A DNA stretch of 64,000 nucleotides, from contig CAYTGM010000009.1 of NCBI GenBank assembly GCA_964437365.1, positions 1 through 64,000 of the forward strand, given 5' to 3'. Below are positions 25,461-33,359 of this stretch, piece by piece (positions within the stretch are counted from its first letter, which is position 1; each line of letters begins with the position of its first letter). The stretch comes from CAYTGM01 sp964437365. Its GTDB lineage: Bacteria; Sumerlaeota; Sumerlaeia; SLMS01. Position numbers and translations under genes: made by a program. The notes beneath the pieces are model-generated. The model worked only from the letters and a program-made list of their open reading frames with translations, did no database searches and was not told the origin of the DNA.

Positions 25461-27068
25461 CTAGCGAACAATAAATCCTTCAAAGGTAATCTCGCTCGCA
25501 GACTCGATCACGAACGTCGCAGTCGCGGCAGAGCTCTCCATGTTTTCATCATCAATAGCAATAATCTCGACGGTCCAGCGTTCGCCCGCATCAAAGGTCG
25601 CACCTTCATCTCCATCTGCGAGAGAATCTGTCAAACTTGTGGTCGGACCGTGCACAACAGGGGTGTCGTCGCCATCACTACTCCATGTATATCGGTAGGT
25701 CACATCGCCACCGTCGGGGTCTGTTGATGGCTCGTCGATCTTGATGGCAAGAACGAGGGCGATACCTGGCTCGGTGGGATTCTCGTTCAGACCAACTGTT
25801 GGGGACGGAGTAGGCGACGGGCTGGGACTCGGTGAAGGAGTCGGAGAAGGACTTGCCGTCGGGGTAGGTGAAGGGGAAGGAGAGGGAGATGGCGTTGGGC
25901 TCGGTGTGGGTGACGGCGATGGTGTTGGTGTTGGTGACGGAACCGGCGTTGATACTGTTGGGTCGTACTGAGTTGCGCCGTTTGGTATAGACACTGTACC
26001 CATCAGGTTATCGCCAATGGGAGGCGCATAGTACTCAGGACCAACGATATAGGGAAAAGTCGACGTTCCACCCGAATCCATAGTCGCGAAATAGGCGTAG
26101 GTTCCTCCGGGATATTCCGGGGTCACACAAAACCGGCCGTTGAACTCATCAAGATGACCTGAATTACTCACATACTCGTAGTCCTCGTAGAAACTGCCAA
26201 GAGGATAATCGGGGTCATTGATGGCTGGGCCATATTCAGAAGGGCTAAGCGTTGTGCCGTCAGGAAGTGTGGTGCGGTCGGTGATGCTACGCAGCGCATA
26301 GCTGGATTCCATGAGAACCACGGTACTGTTGCTGTCGTTCGGGTCGTCGTAACCGTAAGGACCATAAACCGGAATGCCGTCGAAAACAAAACCAATAATC
26401 GGCGAGTGATCGCTGCCGTCGTCGCCAAGCTGCTGACGCAGAAGAGGCGGTTGCTGATGGTAGTGATAAGGTCCATCTCCTTCAACGGCCTGACGTGTGT
26501 GAGTGTGATTAGGGTCGTCTATACGGAGATGCGTGTGTTCGTAGGTGATGGTACTTTTCCCAGGAGGAGGCCCCATCATGCCTCCAGCGCTTGGGTGCCC
26601 ATTCCCATCGTCGAAGAATCGTACCGCGGGGCCGTTCGTATTCCAGATTCCTAAGTCGTTGTAGGATTGACCGTCCGACCAGTTAAACATCTGCACGCCG
26701 TTCACAAAGACGCCAATAGCGCCAAGGCCGGTCTCCAGAGTCATGCCGCCCTGAGTGGTAGGAGGTGTGCGATAGACCTTCCAGAGATCTCCTTGAGGAG
26801 CTGGCAGGTTCGGATTCATCTGAAAGGGACCGATGGTGTGAGAAGGAATACTTTCCGCGCTGATATAGATATAGGTGTTGTCATACCAGACTTCCAGGAC
26901 GTCTGCATCCACCTGACTGACAATCGAGTTAATGGTGGTGTCTGTGCTGGTACCTTTTCTGCCATCGGTATTGATCATCCAGTTGATGATCGTCGGATCG
27001 GTTTGAGCGAGCAGAGCTCCAGGTGAGCTTAAGATCGTGAGAATGCAGACTTTTGCGAAAAGTTTCAT
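25461..27068 (-). CDS. Secreted YHYH-domain protein with P/S/T-rich linker
   Basis: 535 residues from the ATG at 27068, which opens a clear signal peptide (MKLFAKVCILTILSSPGALLAQ). The longer frame to 27161 adds no plausible N-terminus. Residues about 22-370 form the YHYH domain with the name-giving Y201-H-Y-H204, preceded by NHTHTRQAVEGDGP and followed by IIGFVFDGIPVYGPYGY. A linker of about 45 residues made of Pro, Ser and Thr follows, then about 100 residues resembling an Ig/cadherin-type beta domain (DPDGGDVTYRYTWSSDGDD). The family's function is unknown. It is monocistronic, between repeat blocks. Confidence 0.85.
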   Translation of the reverse strand: MKLFAKVCILTILSSPGALLAQTDPTIINWMINTDGRKGTSTDTTINSIVSQVDADVLEVWYDNTYIYISAESIPSHTIGPFQMNPNLPAPQGDLWKVYRTPPTTQGGMTLETGLGAIGVFVNGVQMFNWSDGQSYNDLGIWNTNGPAVRFFDDGNGHPSAGGMMGPPPGKSTITYEHTHLRIDDPNHTHTRQAVEGDGPYHYHQQPPLLRQQLGDDGSDHSPIIGFVFDGIPVYGPYGYDDPNDSNSTVVLMESSYALRSITDRTTLPDGTTLSPSEYGPAINDPDYPLGSFYEDYEYVSNSGHLDEFNGRFCVTPEYPGGTYAYFATMDSGGTSTFPYIVGPEYYAPPIGDNLMGTVSIPNGATQYDPTVSTPVPSPTPTPSPSPTPSPTPSPSPSPSPTPTASPSPTPSPSPSPSPTPSPTVGLNENPTEPGIALVLAIKIDEPSTDPDGGDVTYRYTWSSDGDDTPVVHGPTTSLTDSLADGDEGATFDAGERWTVEIIAIDDENMESSAATATFVIESASEITFEGFIVR

Positions 27069-27330
27069 AGTGTATTCATCTTCTCCTGTGAGAGCTGTTC
27101 CCGGGAAACAGCCCAATACTGATGATGAGAAGTGTACACCCGCCCTCCAGCGGTGAGGCAAATTAAAATCCTGTCATAATGATGGATGGGGGTGGAAGTG
27201 GAGGCTGCTAGGAGTGGGGTTAAGTGTTTTCCTAACCCGCAGAGAGTGATTTGGTTCCATTGGAGACTGGGTTACGTCAAAGGTCAGTGGCGCCGTAGGC
27301 GTCCGATTGACGGCCTTATTCGATCATTTT

Positions 27331-27770
27331 TCTCACGGAGACACAGAGACACGGAGAAATCATGAGAGGTTACCGTTAATGGTACGAGTGATGCCATCCT
27401 TCATCAATCCTTCTCCGAAGTTCAATAGATACCCCAGTTTCAAACCGGTCAACTTCAGGTAGGTCAGCAGTTGCTTCTTGTGAGCCGGATGCACCTTCTC
27501 GACCGACTTCAATTCAATGATCACCCTGTGCTCGATAATCAAATCAGCACGGAATCCTTCATCGAACTGTTGCCCATCATAGGAAATGGCCACAGCTACC
27601 TGACGTTCCACAGAAAGACCGCGTGCTTTCAGCTTGTTGGCAAGGGTCACCTCGTAGACGGTTTCAAGTAATCCGGGCCCAAGATCCTGATGGAGCTTGA
27701 CTGCGCAATCCACGATCACGGTGCCAATATCGTTCTCATCCATCTCTGTGTCTCCGTGCCTCCGTGAGAG
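27331..27770. mobile_element. GxxExxY single-gene element with terminal inverted repeats
   Basis: The ends are 27-bp inverted repeats matching at 24 of 27 positions: 27331-27357 begins TCTCACGGAGACACAGAGAC, and the reverse complement of 27743-27769 begins TCTCACGGAGGCACGGAGAC. The interior is almost entirely the GxxExxY gene. The same CACGGAG words occur inside the 636-bp and 418-bp repeats. No transposase is present. Confidence 0.75.
27360..27743 (-). CDS. GxxExxY protein (PD-(D/E)XK nuclease-fold family)
   Basis: 127 residues. The name-giving motif is G24-L-L-E27-T-V-Y30. A nuclease-type core follows: D68 (FRADLII), then E77-L-K79 (VIIELKS), matching the PD-(D/E)XK_3 family. Catalysis is inferred, not shown. 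Its ATG directly abuts the right inverted repeat, and GGAG within that repeat is 8 nt upstream of the ATG, so the repeat appears to supply the ribosome-binding site. Its stop codon ends at the left inverted repeat. The gene thus fills the element, suggesting gene and repeats move or spread together. Confidence 0.85.
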   Translation of the reverse strand: MDENDIGTVIVDCAVKLHQDLGPGLLETVYEVTLANKLKARGLSVERQVAVAISYDGQQFDEGFRADLIIEHRVIIELKSVEKVHPAHKKQLLTYLKLTGLKLGYLLNFGEGLMKDGITRTINGNLS

Positions 27771-27784
27771 ACCTTTTCGGTAAT

Positions 27785-27839
27785 TGTACGCTCAGCTCAA
27801 GCGCGCGGTAACGCGTCGCTTTGGAGCTGCTTGTTATGC
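27785..27839 (-). other. attC-like imperfect hairpin overlapping the Imm32-like stop codon
   Basis: On the minus strand it starts GCATAACAAGC and folds back on itself through CAGCTC/GAGCTG, AAGCG/CGCTT and CGCG/CGCG around a 4-nt loop, with unpaired bases between the blocks. That geometry and the about 55-nt length fit an integron attC site (59-base element). The left core GCATAAC is close to RYYYAAC, but the other end (GTACAAT) is a poor match to GTTRRRY. The gene's TAA lies within the left core, as is common in cassettes. No integrase is in the window. Confidence 0.4.
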
Positions 27840-28121
27840 ACTTTTACTTAACCCGTGCTTTTTTGCCCATTCATCCGTCCAGCAATAAAGCTTCAAGTGG
27901 TGAACCTGGCAACAATTATCGTTATGCTCTTGCTCTAGCATAGATTCGGTTAGCTCGCAGGAGCCCCATGATGCGGACATTAAGTGATCATGATCGCATT
28001 CTCCTCTCTCCAAGTTTTCTCGCATCCTTTTAAGAGACTTTTCCAGAAGCTCGATGCCTAGGATATCTGCATGAATGTAGATTGTGTGGGGCTCCTTTTC
28101 TGCAACTATGCTTAATAGCAT
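27834..28121 (-). CDS. Imm32-like immunity protein
   Basis: 95 residues. HTIYIHADILGIELLEKSLKR, the block HDHLMSASWGSCELT and the C-terminal VHHLKLYCW match what I recall of the Imm32 immunity family, which protects against a polymorphic toxin. The start at 28121 is favoured by GGAG 8 nt upstream; the frame is open to 28154. The stop codon lies inside an attC-like hairpin. No toxin gene is adjacent, so this is an orphan immunity gene, in line with the two following upstream on the same strand. The family call is from memory of motif pattern only. Confidence 0.6.
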   Translation of the reverse strand: MLLSIVAEKEPHTIYIHADILGIELLEKSLKRMRENLERGECDHDHLMSASWGSCELTESMLEQEHNDNCCQVHHLKLYCWTDEWAKKHGLSKSA

Positions 28122-28255
28122 TGATATTCTCCGATCTGTGCATCTGCAAAACAAGTTATTATATGGTTTCTTTTGTTTCAGCTATATTTCCGCGTGGTCA
28201 ATCCAGATTCTCTTTGATCAATATCGCGATCGAGCTGTTATTTCTCACTGCGGGC

Positions 28256-28320
28256 GGAAAGAACAGAAACTTGAATAGAAGCTCCCTGTTACTCCGGGAC
28301 TCCGCAAGTTTCTTTCTTCC
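28256..28320 (-). other. Long imperfect hairpin downstream of the DUF4303-like gene
   Basis: GGAAAGAACAGAAACTTG (28256-28273) pairs with CAAGTTTCTTTCTTCC (28305-28320) with two bulges, and inner AGCTCCC pairs with GGGACT. There is no T-tract, so it is not a standard terminator. It occupies the 282-bp gap between two immunity-like genes and may be a degenerate recombination site or a processed 3' structure. Confidence 0.45.
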
Positions 28321-28403
28321 TGGACACTCCTGAAGTATATCCGCTCTTCTTGGCCACGTTGACTTTTGGCTGGTATCGTGACATGTTTGGCATTGATGTA
28401 TAC

Positions 28404-28964
28404 TCATGAATCAAAACTCCAATTTATATATCTGTCTGCGATAGCCATTGGGTTCCAAGCTCTGGCAAAGTCGTCGGTGAATTCCTCAGGTAGATCTCCA
28501 ACCAATAGAACTGTAACATCAGTGTGTCCGGCACAAGATATGAAGAAGTCTTCGTCGCAAAGCCTCTTGATGGCATCCTCAATTACTCCCCATACCGGGG
28601 TGGTCGCCTCATCATGCTCGTCTATTGAGATATCAGCATGGAATAGTTCATTGAGAAGTGAATTGATCTGTGCGAATACCTGCTGACCGATGTTGGCAAC
28701 GTATCCCCAATCGCCATAAGACCACATCATGTCCTCCTGGGTCGTGGGTATATCATCCTTGGTGTCAACCTCAGCGTTGTACATGGCAACCGTTGAAATC
28801 AGCTTTTCCATTGAATTGGCGGAAGGATTCAAAAACTGAAGTGAATCGTCGGTCCAGAGCCCGAAGGTATAGAAGTGCTCGTCTGGATTTTCGGCAACAA
28901 GCTTTTCAAAGACGTCTTTTGACGCCCTATAAATCATATCCTCAAGAGCCTTATAGTCGATCAC
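28404..28964 (-). CDS. DUF4303-like protein, probable immunity protein
   Basis: 186 residues from a GTG start at 28964 (AGGA about 9 nt upstream). The N-terminal segment YRASKDVFEKLVAENPDEHFYTFGLWTDDSLQFLNPSANSMEKL and the later WSYGDWGYVAN fit the DUF4303 family, found next to polymorphic toxins and linked to SMI1/KNR4-type immunity. The protein is strongly acidic, without signal peptide or membrane segments, and should be cytoplasmic. It lies between two other inhibitor-like genes on the same strand, with no toxin nearby. Confidence 0.65.
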   Translation of the reverse strand: MIDYKALEDMIYRASKDVFEKLVAENPDEHFYTFGLWTDDSLQFLNPSANSMEKLISTVAMYNAEVDTKDDIPTTQEDMMWSYGDWGYVANIGQQVFAQINSLLNELFHADISIDEHDEATTPVWGVIEDAIKRLCDEDFFISCAGHTDVTVLLVGDLPEEFTDDFARAWNPMAIADRYINWSFDS

Positions 28965-28997
28965 GCGTTCTTCCTTTCTTTAGCAAATTCCCCATAT

Positions 28998-29062
28998 AAA
29001 CGGCTGCGAAAGCAAACTGGAGCTAAAAGCGCCGGAAAAAAGTCCTCGCGCTGCCGCCTTTT
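28998..29062 (-). other. Imperfect hairpin at the 3' end of the ComJ-like gene
   Basis: AAACGGCTGCGA (28998-29009) pairs imperfectly with TCGCGCTGCCGCCTTT (from 29046), with one mismatch and extra bases. The ComJ-like stop codon begins in the outer arm, as in the attC-like site downstream of the Imm32-like gene. No clear RYYYAAC/GTTRRRY cores are seen. Confidence 0.3.
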
Positions 29063-29525
29063 AATCTTTGGGAGAGAAGTACAATTCATAACGTTCCAAA
29101 TGCTTTAATTTGAAGAAACCGCTATCCTCATCCTCCAATTCCCCAACGGCGTCAGGATCTTCCTCGCCTTGATTTAGAGACCTTATAGTCAGTTCAAAAA
29201 CACCAGAGCCCACTTCGAACACCGGCTCCTCCTCCTTGGCATAGGCTGGAGAGGATAACTTCACCTTCCCTGATTCGATCTTAATTTCAGTAACAGCATC
29301 GTGAGCTCCCTCAGGTAGCTCCTCTGTTGGTCGACCCAAGTGAATTGATACGGCATGATCGTTGTAATAGCCAATGGTCACGATATGGATACTACTCGTG
29401 CCTTTGAGATACCCCTTTTTAATGGCCTCATTCGTCCACTCCTCATCTATTTCATAAGGGTCAGTCTGACTGTCAAAGACATAAATCTGATAGTGGTCTG
29501 CAAAAACCCTGTGTTGTCCGATCAT
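29061..29525 (-). CDS. ComJ-like nuclease inhibitor / immunity protein
   Basis: 154 residues. The segment YQIYVFDSQTDP...EEWTNEAIKKGYLKGTSSIHIVT resembles the N-terminal half of ComJ, which inhibits the competence nuclease NucA (pattern 'W-T-x-E-A-I-x-K-G-Y'). It is acidic and soluble, with no signal peptide. An acidic linker (QGEEDPDAVGELEDEDSG) near the C-terminus is not typical. No NucA-like nuclease is adjacent. With the DUF4303-like and Imm32-like genes it forms a set of three putative inhibitors without toxins. Confidence 0.55.
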   Translation of the reverse strand: MIGQHRVFADHYQIYVFDSQTDPYEIDEEWTNEAIKKGYLKGTSSIHIVTIGYYNDHAVSIHLGRPTEELPEGAHDAVTEIKIESGKVKLSSPAYAKEEEPVFEVGSGVFELTIRSLNQGEEDPDAVGELEDEDSGFFKLKHLERYELYFSPKD

Positions 29526-29871
29526 CGGTTCTCTTCGAGCTGACTAAGCTGTTTCCTGATACCTTTAGATTCTATTACTTATCTGCGTGGTCAACCTTTA
29601 ACCATTTTGAGCATTGCGCGAAAAACAAGGGTCACAAATTCATATGCCTCCTCTTTCACCAGAATTCCTTAAACCTTGTTTTCAGTAGATAATGGACAAG
29701 TAAATGACAGGAAGTCCAATGACTGTATTACAGATGATCAATGATTATCTATATGTCTATTGAAAAAGTAAACCTGGTCAAAGACTTAATGCGACCGAGC
29801 ATCGCTCAGCGTACCCACAGGTTGCGAATGCTTTAGACTTTGTTACTGCGAGCATGAGCCAGTTATTGATC
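29526..29871. other. Non-coding region between the immunity genes and the VWA gene
   Basis: 346 bp without a supported gene. AT-rich, with a short palindrome GAGC-ATC-GCTC near 29799. I see no terminator or repeat related to the elements elsewhere. Confidence 0.5.
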
Positions 29872-31041
29872 TCAATGCACCTCGCTACCTTTTGTATAGA
29901 GGTCGTGCTCACCGGCCCATTGCTGAATATCGCGCTTCTGAATCGCTGCAGCCATCAGCTCCGGAAAAAGGTCTGGAGTGCAGGCGAAGCTTGGCGCCCC
30001 GAGAGCCGTTAACTCGGTAGCGAGCGCTGCGTCGTAGCAGGGAGCACCTTCATCACTCAGTGCGAGAAGGACTATAACAGTAACTCCGCTGGCAATCATA
30101 CTGGCGACACGTTTGATCAGCTCAGGCCGTACTCCCCCTTCATATAGATCAGAGATCAGCACAAAGATATTATTGGCAGGCGTCACCATCTTTGACTGGC
30201 AGTAAGCAACGGCCCGATTAATGTCTGTTCCCCCACCCAATTGAACACCAAAAAGAACGTCGACAGGATCATCAAGCTTTTCTGTCAAATCAACAACCTC
30301 TGTATCGAAAACGACAAGCTGTGTCTTGACCGCCGGGATCGAGGCCATGACAGCAGAAAAGATGCTACTATAGACGATGGAGTTCGCCATGGATCCTGAT
30401 TGATCTACGCAGAGTGTAATCTCACGCATGACGTTTCTTTGGCGTCGTGCATATCCAATTAGTCTTTCGGGAATAACGGTATTATAGTCCTTCTGGTAGT
30501 GCTTCAGGTTTGCTTTAATTGTCCGATTCCAGTCGATAGCGTTGTGTTTCGGTCGATTGGTTCGTGCACTTCGATCCAGACTTCCAGTCACAGCAGTTCT
30601 CATGGGAGTTTCAAGTCGACGTAGAAGTTGATAGACAACTTTTCTCACAACGATCCGTGCTGTTTCTTTCGTTCTATTGGGAATAACTCTTCCGAGGCTG
30701 ATCAGGTTGGCGACCATATTGACATCTGGCTCTACCATCTCCAGAAACTCTGGCTCCATCAGCATCGATTCCATATTCAATCGTTCAAAGGCATCTTTTT
30801 GAATCACACGAACCATGTCTGATGGAAAGTATTTGCGGATATCACCCAGCCAGCGGGCAACTTTGGGAGTGGAGGCTCCCCTTCCTGCACTTCGGGTTTC
30901 GTCCTTATTATAGACAAATTCCAAGGCCCGATCCATCTCAATTTCTGCTTTACTGAGATCGACATCGAGACCATCGGCTTCTCCTCCGCCAAGGATCAGT
31001 CGCCAGCGTTTTTCTCGACTTATTGTTTCCGGTGAGCTCAT
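29872..31041 (-). CDS. VWA-domain protein (YehP-like)
   Basis: 389 residues, close to E. coli YehP. A helical N-terminal half precedes a von Willebrand A domain with a complete MIDAS: D213-Q-S215-G-S217, the Thr of GGGTDINRA and the Asp of LISDLYEGG. The domain should bind a divalent metal and a partner, as MoxR-linked VWA proteins do; the likely partner is the MoxR ATPase three genes upstream. There is no signal peptide or membrane segment, so it is cytoplasmic. It is the last gene of a five-gene operon and its ATG overlaps the DUF5682 stop (ATGA). Function in any organism is unknown to me. Confidence 0.85.
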   Translation of the reverse strand: MSSPETISREKRWRLILGGGEADGLDVDLSKAEIEMDRALEFVYNKDETRSAGRGASTPKVARWLGDIRKYFPSDMVRVIQKDAFERLNMESMLMEPEFLEMVEPDVNMVANLISLGRVIPNRTKETARIVVRKVVYQLLRRLETPMRTAVTGSLDRSARTNRPKHNAIDWNRTIKANLKHYQKDYNTVIPERLIGYARRQRNVMREITLCVDQSGSMANSIVYSSIFSAVMASIPAVKTQLVVFDTEVVDLTEKLDDPVDVLFGVQLGGGTDINRAVAYCQSKMVTPANNIFVLISDLYEGGVRPELIKRVASMIASGVTVIVLLALSDEGAPCYDAALATELTALGAPSFACTPDLFPELMAAAIQKRDIQQWAGEHDLYTKGSEVH

Positions 31042-33353
31042 TTGGAATTCTCCGGATTAAGGATTTTCTGGATAACGGGAAGAACAGGTTTTGCCAGTTC
31101 CCAGTTCCAGGTTGATGAGGGAGATTCGACAGAGACCGTCGCTTCTCCTTGAGATGTTTTCTTGATCTGCTCGCCGACCAGTTTTCGCTCATGACTTGTA
31201 AAGGAGCTAAATGCACGCCGCAGAACAGGAAGCGTTTCCTGAAACTTCTCACTGGAGAGATCACATACCCATCGATCAACCATACCGCGAAAGTCATCGG
31301 AATGAACGAGCAGTGAACCTCCTCCTTCCAGAAATCCCTCCAGCCACGCCCCGGCTTTTAGAGAGTCTGTACCGGGAGAAAGAACAATGCCGAGCCTTCT
31401 TCGGGTCTCATCGATGTCTATCATTTGAGTGTCCATGAGAATGCGACTGGCCTTTCCCTGGATGATCCCATGAACGGTCTCAGCATCACTAATACCCGCG
31501 ATTGCAGTACGCCATTCTTTCGTCAGCTGATCGTCCTCAATAAGCGGAATGGAAAAGTTCAAATCGGAGATTCGCTTCGCCATCTCCTGAGCAGCTTCGT
31601 CGTCCAGCTGAGAGCATGCACCCGCGAGGGATATACAGACACGCGGAATCATTGCATGCAAAACGCGTTTAATCATGGAAGGATCTGTCTTACGAACATC
31701 ACTATACCGTAATGTCTCGGCGAGCGGTGGTACAGCCTCCATCATCTGAATGATGTCCGAAGCAACGGAAGCACGTTGTTGCAGCTCATATGACAGTGCC
31801 TGTATAAGAGGTTGGAGATCTGCCAGGAGAGCATCAAGGATGAGTTCTGCAAACTCTTTCAAACCAACGATTGATTGCATTTCATGGAGCGTATAGGCCA
31901 AACAGCCTTTTTCGACCGTTCCTCCCCACTTGGATTTTTCGGAGGTCGCGATTTCAAGTTCCGGAGACCAGCTAACCATCCAGGCCTCCTTAAATGTTCC
32001 TTTAGACCGGGTCAGTATTCCGGTACTGCTACCGAAGGGAATATCCAGAAGTTTAAGACGATGAAGAAAGACACTTCGTTTCAGGTCGTTCTCTTTGCGC
32101 AAGTCCAGCTCATAGGTTTTTTCATCTGCCTTTAATGGAAGTCTCAAGGACTTTGCCGTTCTTTCAATGTCTTTTCGAAGAGGTGGCGCCGGAGAGTCCT
32201 CGGGGACGCTTCCCAGTTTTTCTCCGACAATGAGGGAATCCTGTATATACTGAAGCGGTGCTTCATCACCGAGAAGAAGAACCGTAACAATAGCCTCATT
32301 GAACTCATCAAGACTGGCAAGCGGTCTGCCTCGCAAAGCACACAGTGAATGTACCAGGCGAGCAGCTTCGATAATATGAGCAGAAGATACGTCGAGGTCT
32401 TTTTCCCGAAAGGCGTTTGATACGAGAGACAACCAGCGAATTGTCAGTCTATCAGGGGTTTCCTCCTGGTGATTCCAAAGGAACTCGTACCACCCGGGAG
32501 ATTCAATACCTGCTCGATAACCACTTCTACGCGCCAACTGACCATGACTCCACGGACACCAGGTAGCGACTGTCTTAACTTTTGGCAGGTTCTTCAGTAG
32601 AATACTGTCGTCTTTTTCAACGGAAGTATCCAACAGCGCAGGCACATGCCAGGCTCCACAAATCACCGCGATTCGTTTAGCCGTTGATTTCAGTGCTCCA
32701 CGGATGCAGTTCCGCATATACGCTTCACGAAGAGCCTCTTCCTCTAAGAGTGGTTCTTTTAGCTCTTCTCGGAGGGCGACCATTGCTTCAGAGATGGCTT
32801 CAAAAACATCGCTACTATCCTGACGTGTTTCAACGAGATATTCCCACCATCGTTCACCATCATCGAAACCGGCTGCTTCTGCCAGTGCCTGAATGGGATC
32901 AACGGGATAAACAGGCATCTCACTTTCAATCGCTTCATCAATTTCGCCCGATTCGGGGATTTCTCTATTCTCGAAAGATTCTTCGATTTCTTTCCGAAGT
33001 TCTTCGTGTTTCTTCTTTCGAAGTGCGAGTGATATAGACTGAGGAAGGTCCATGAGCTCCACTTTTTTCTGCTTCTTGAGAGCCCAGCGGATGCTCACCC
33101 ACTCTGGTGAATAACTGGTGAATGGAAAGAAAGAAGAGAGCTCTGGTTCTTTCTCAACATAGAGAAAGAGGGCGACCGGTGGCTTCATTTCTTTATGGTT
33201 GATTAGAGGAAGAACATCTTCAGCATCAGCCGGGCCTTCGACAAGAACCCTATCCGGCTTGTACTCCTCCAGAGCTCTCAGCAGGGAGCGTGCAGAACCG
33301 GGGCCGTGGTGTCTGATCCCGAAGAACTTAATCCTCTCTTCTTTACCAGTCAT
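31038..33353 (-). CDS. DUF5682-family protein (YehM-like)
   Basis: 771 residues, close to YehM in length. The N-terminus IKFFGIRHHGPGSARSLLRAL...PDRVLVEGPADAEDVLPL is the family hallmark. A later IAVICGAWHVPALLD resembles the GxxH-type strand of the TraB/ChaN/erythromycin-esterase-like fold, so the N-terminal part may be an enzyme of that superfamily (inference). The rest is helical. It starts 6 nt after the MoxR stop and overlaps the VWA gene by 4 bp. No signal peptide. It may be the effector or substrate-recognising subunit of the operon's presumed complex. Confidence 0.82.
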   Translation of the reverse strand: MTGKEERIKFFGIRHHGPGSARSLLRALEEYKPDRVLVEGPADAEDVLPLINHKEMKPPVALFLYVEKEPELSSFFPFTSYSPEWVSIRWALKKQKKVELMDLPQSISLALRKKKHEELRKEIEESFENREIPESGEIDEAIESEMPVYPVDPIQALAEAAGFDDGERWWEYLVETRQDSSDVFEAISEAMVALREELKEPLLEEEALREAYMRNCIRGALKSTAKRIAVICGAWHVPALLDTSVEKDDSILLKNLPKVKTVATWCPWSHGQLARRSGYRAGIESPGWYEFLWNHQEETPDRLTIRWLSLVSNAFREKDLDVSSAHIIEAARLVHSLCALRGRPLASLDEFNEAIVTVLLLGDEAPLQYIQDSLIVGEKLGSVPEDSPAPPLRKDIERTAKSLRLPLKADEKTYELDLRKENDLKRSVFLHRLKLLDIPFGSSTGILTRSKGTFKEAWMVSWSPELEIATSEKSKWGGTVEKGCLAYTLHEMQSIVGLKEFAELILDALLADLQPLIQALSYELQQRASVASDIIQMMEAVPPLAETLRYSDVRKTDPSMIKRVLHAMIPRVCISLAGACSQLDDEAAQEMAKRISDLNFSIPLIEDDQLTKEWRTAIAGISDAETVHGIIQGKASRILMDTQMIDIDETRRRLGIVLSPGTDSLKAGAWLEGFLEGGGSLLVHSDDFRGMVDRWVCDLSSEKFQETLPVLRRAFSSFTSHERKLVGEQIKKTSQGEATVSVESPSSTWNWELAKPVLPVIQKILNPENSK

Positions 33354-33359
33354 CTGGAT

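Noticed and set aside
25741..25971. 76-residue plus-strand ORF rich in Gly and Val
   Set aside because: It is the antisense of the Pro/Ser/Thr linker in the YHYH gene, so its composition is a shadow.
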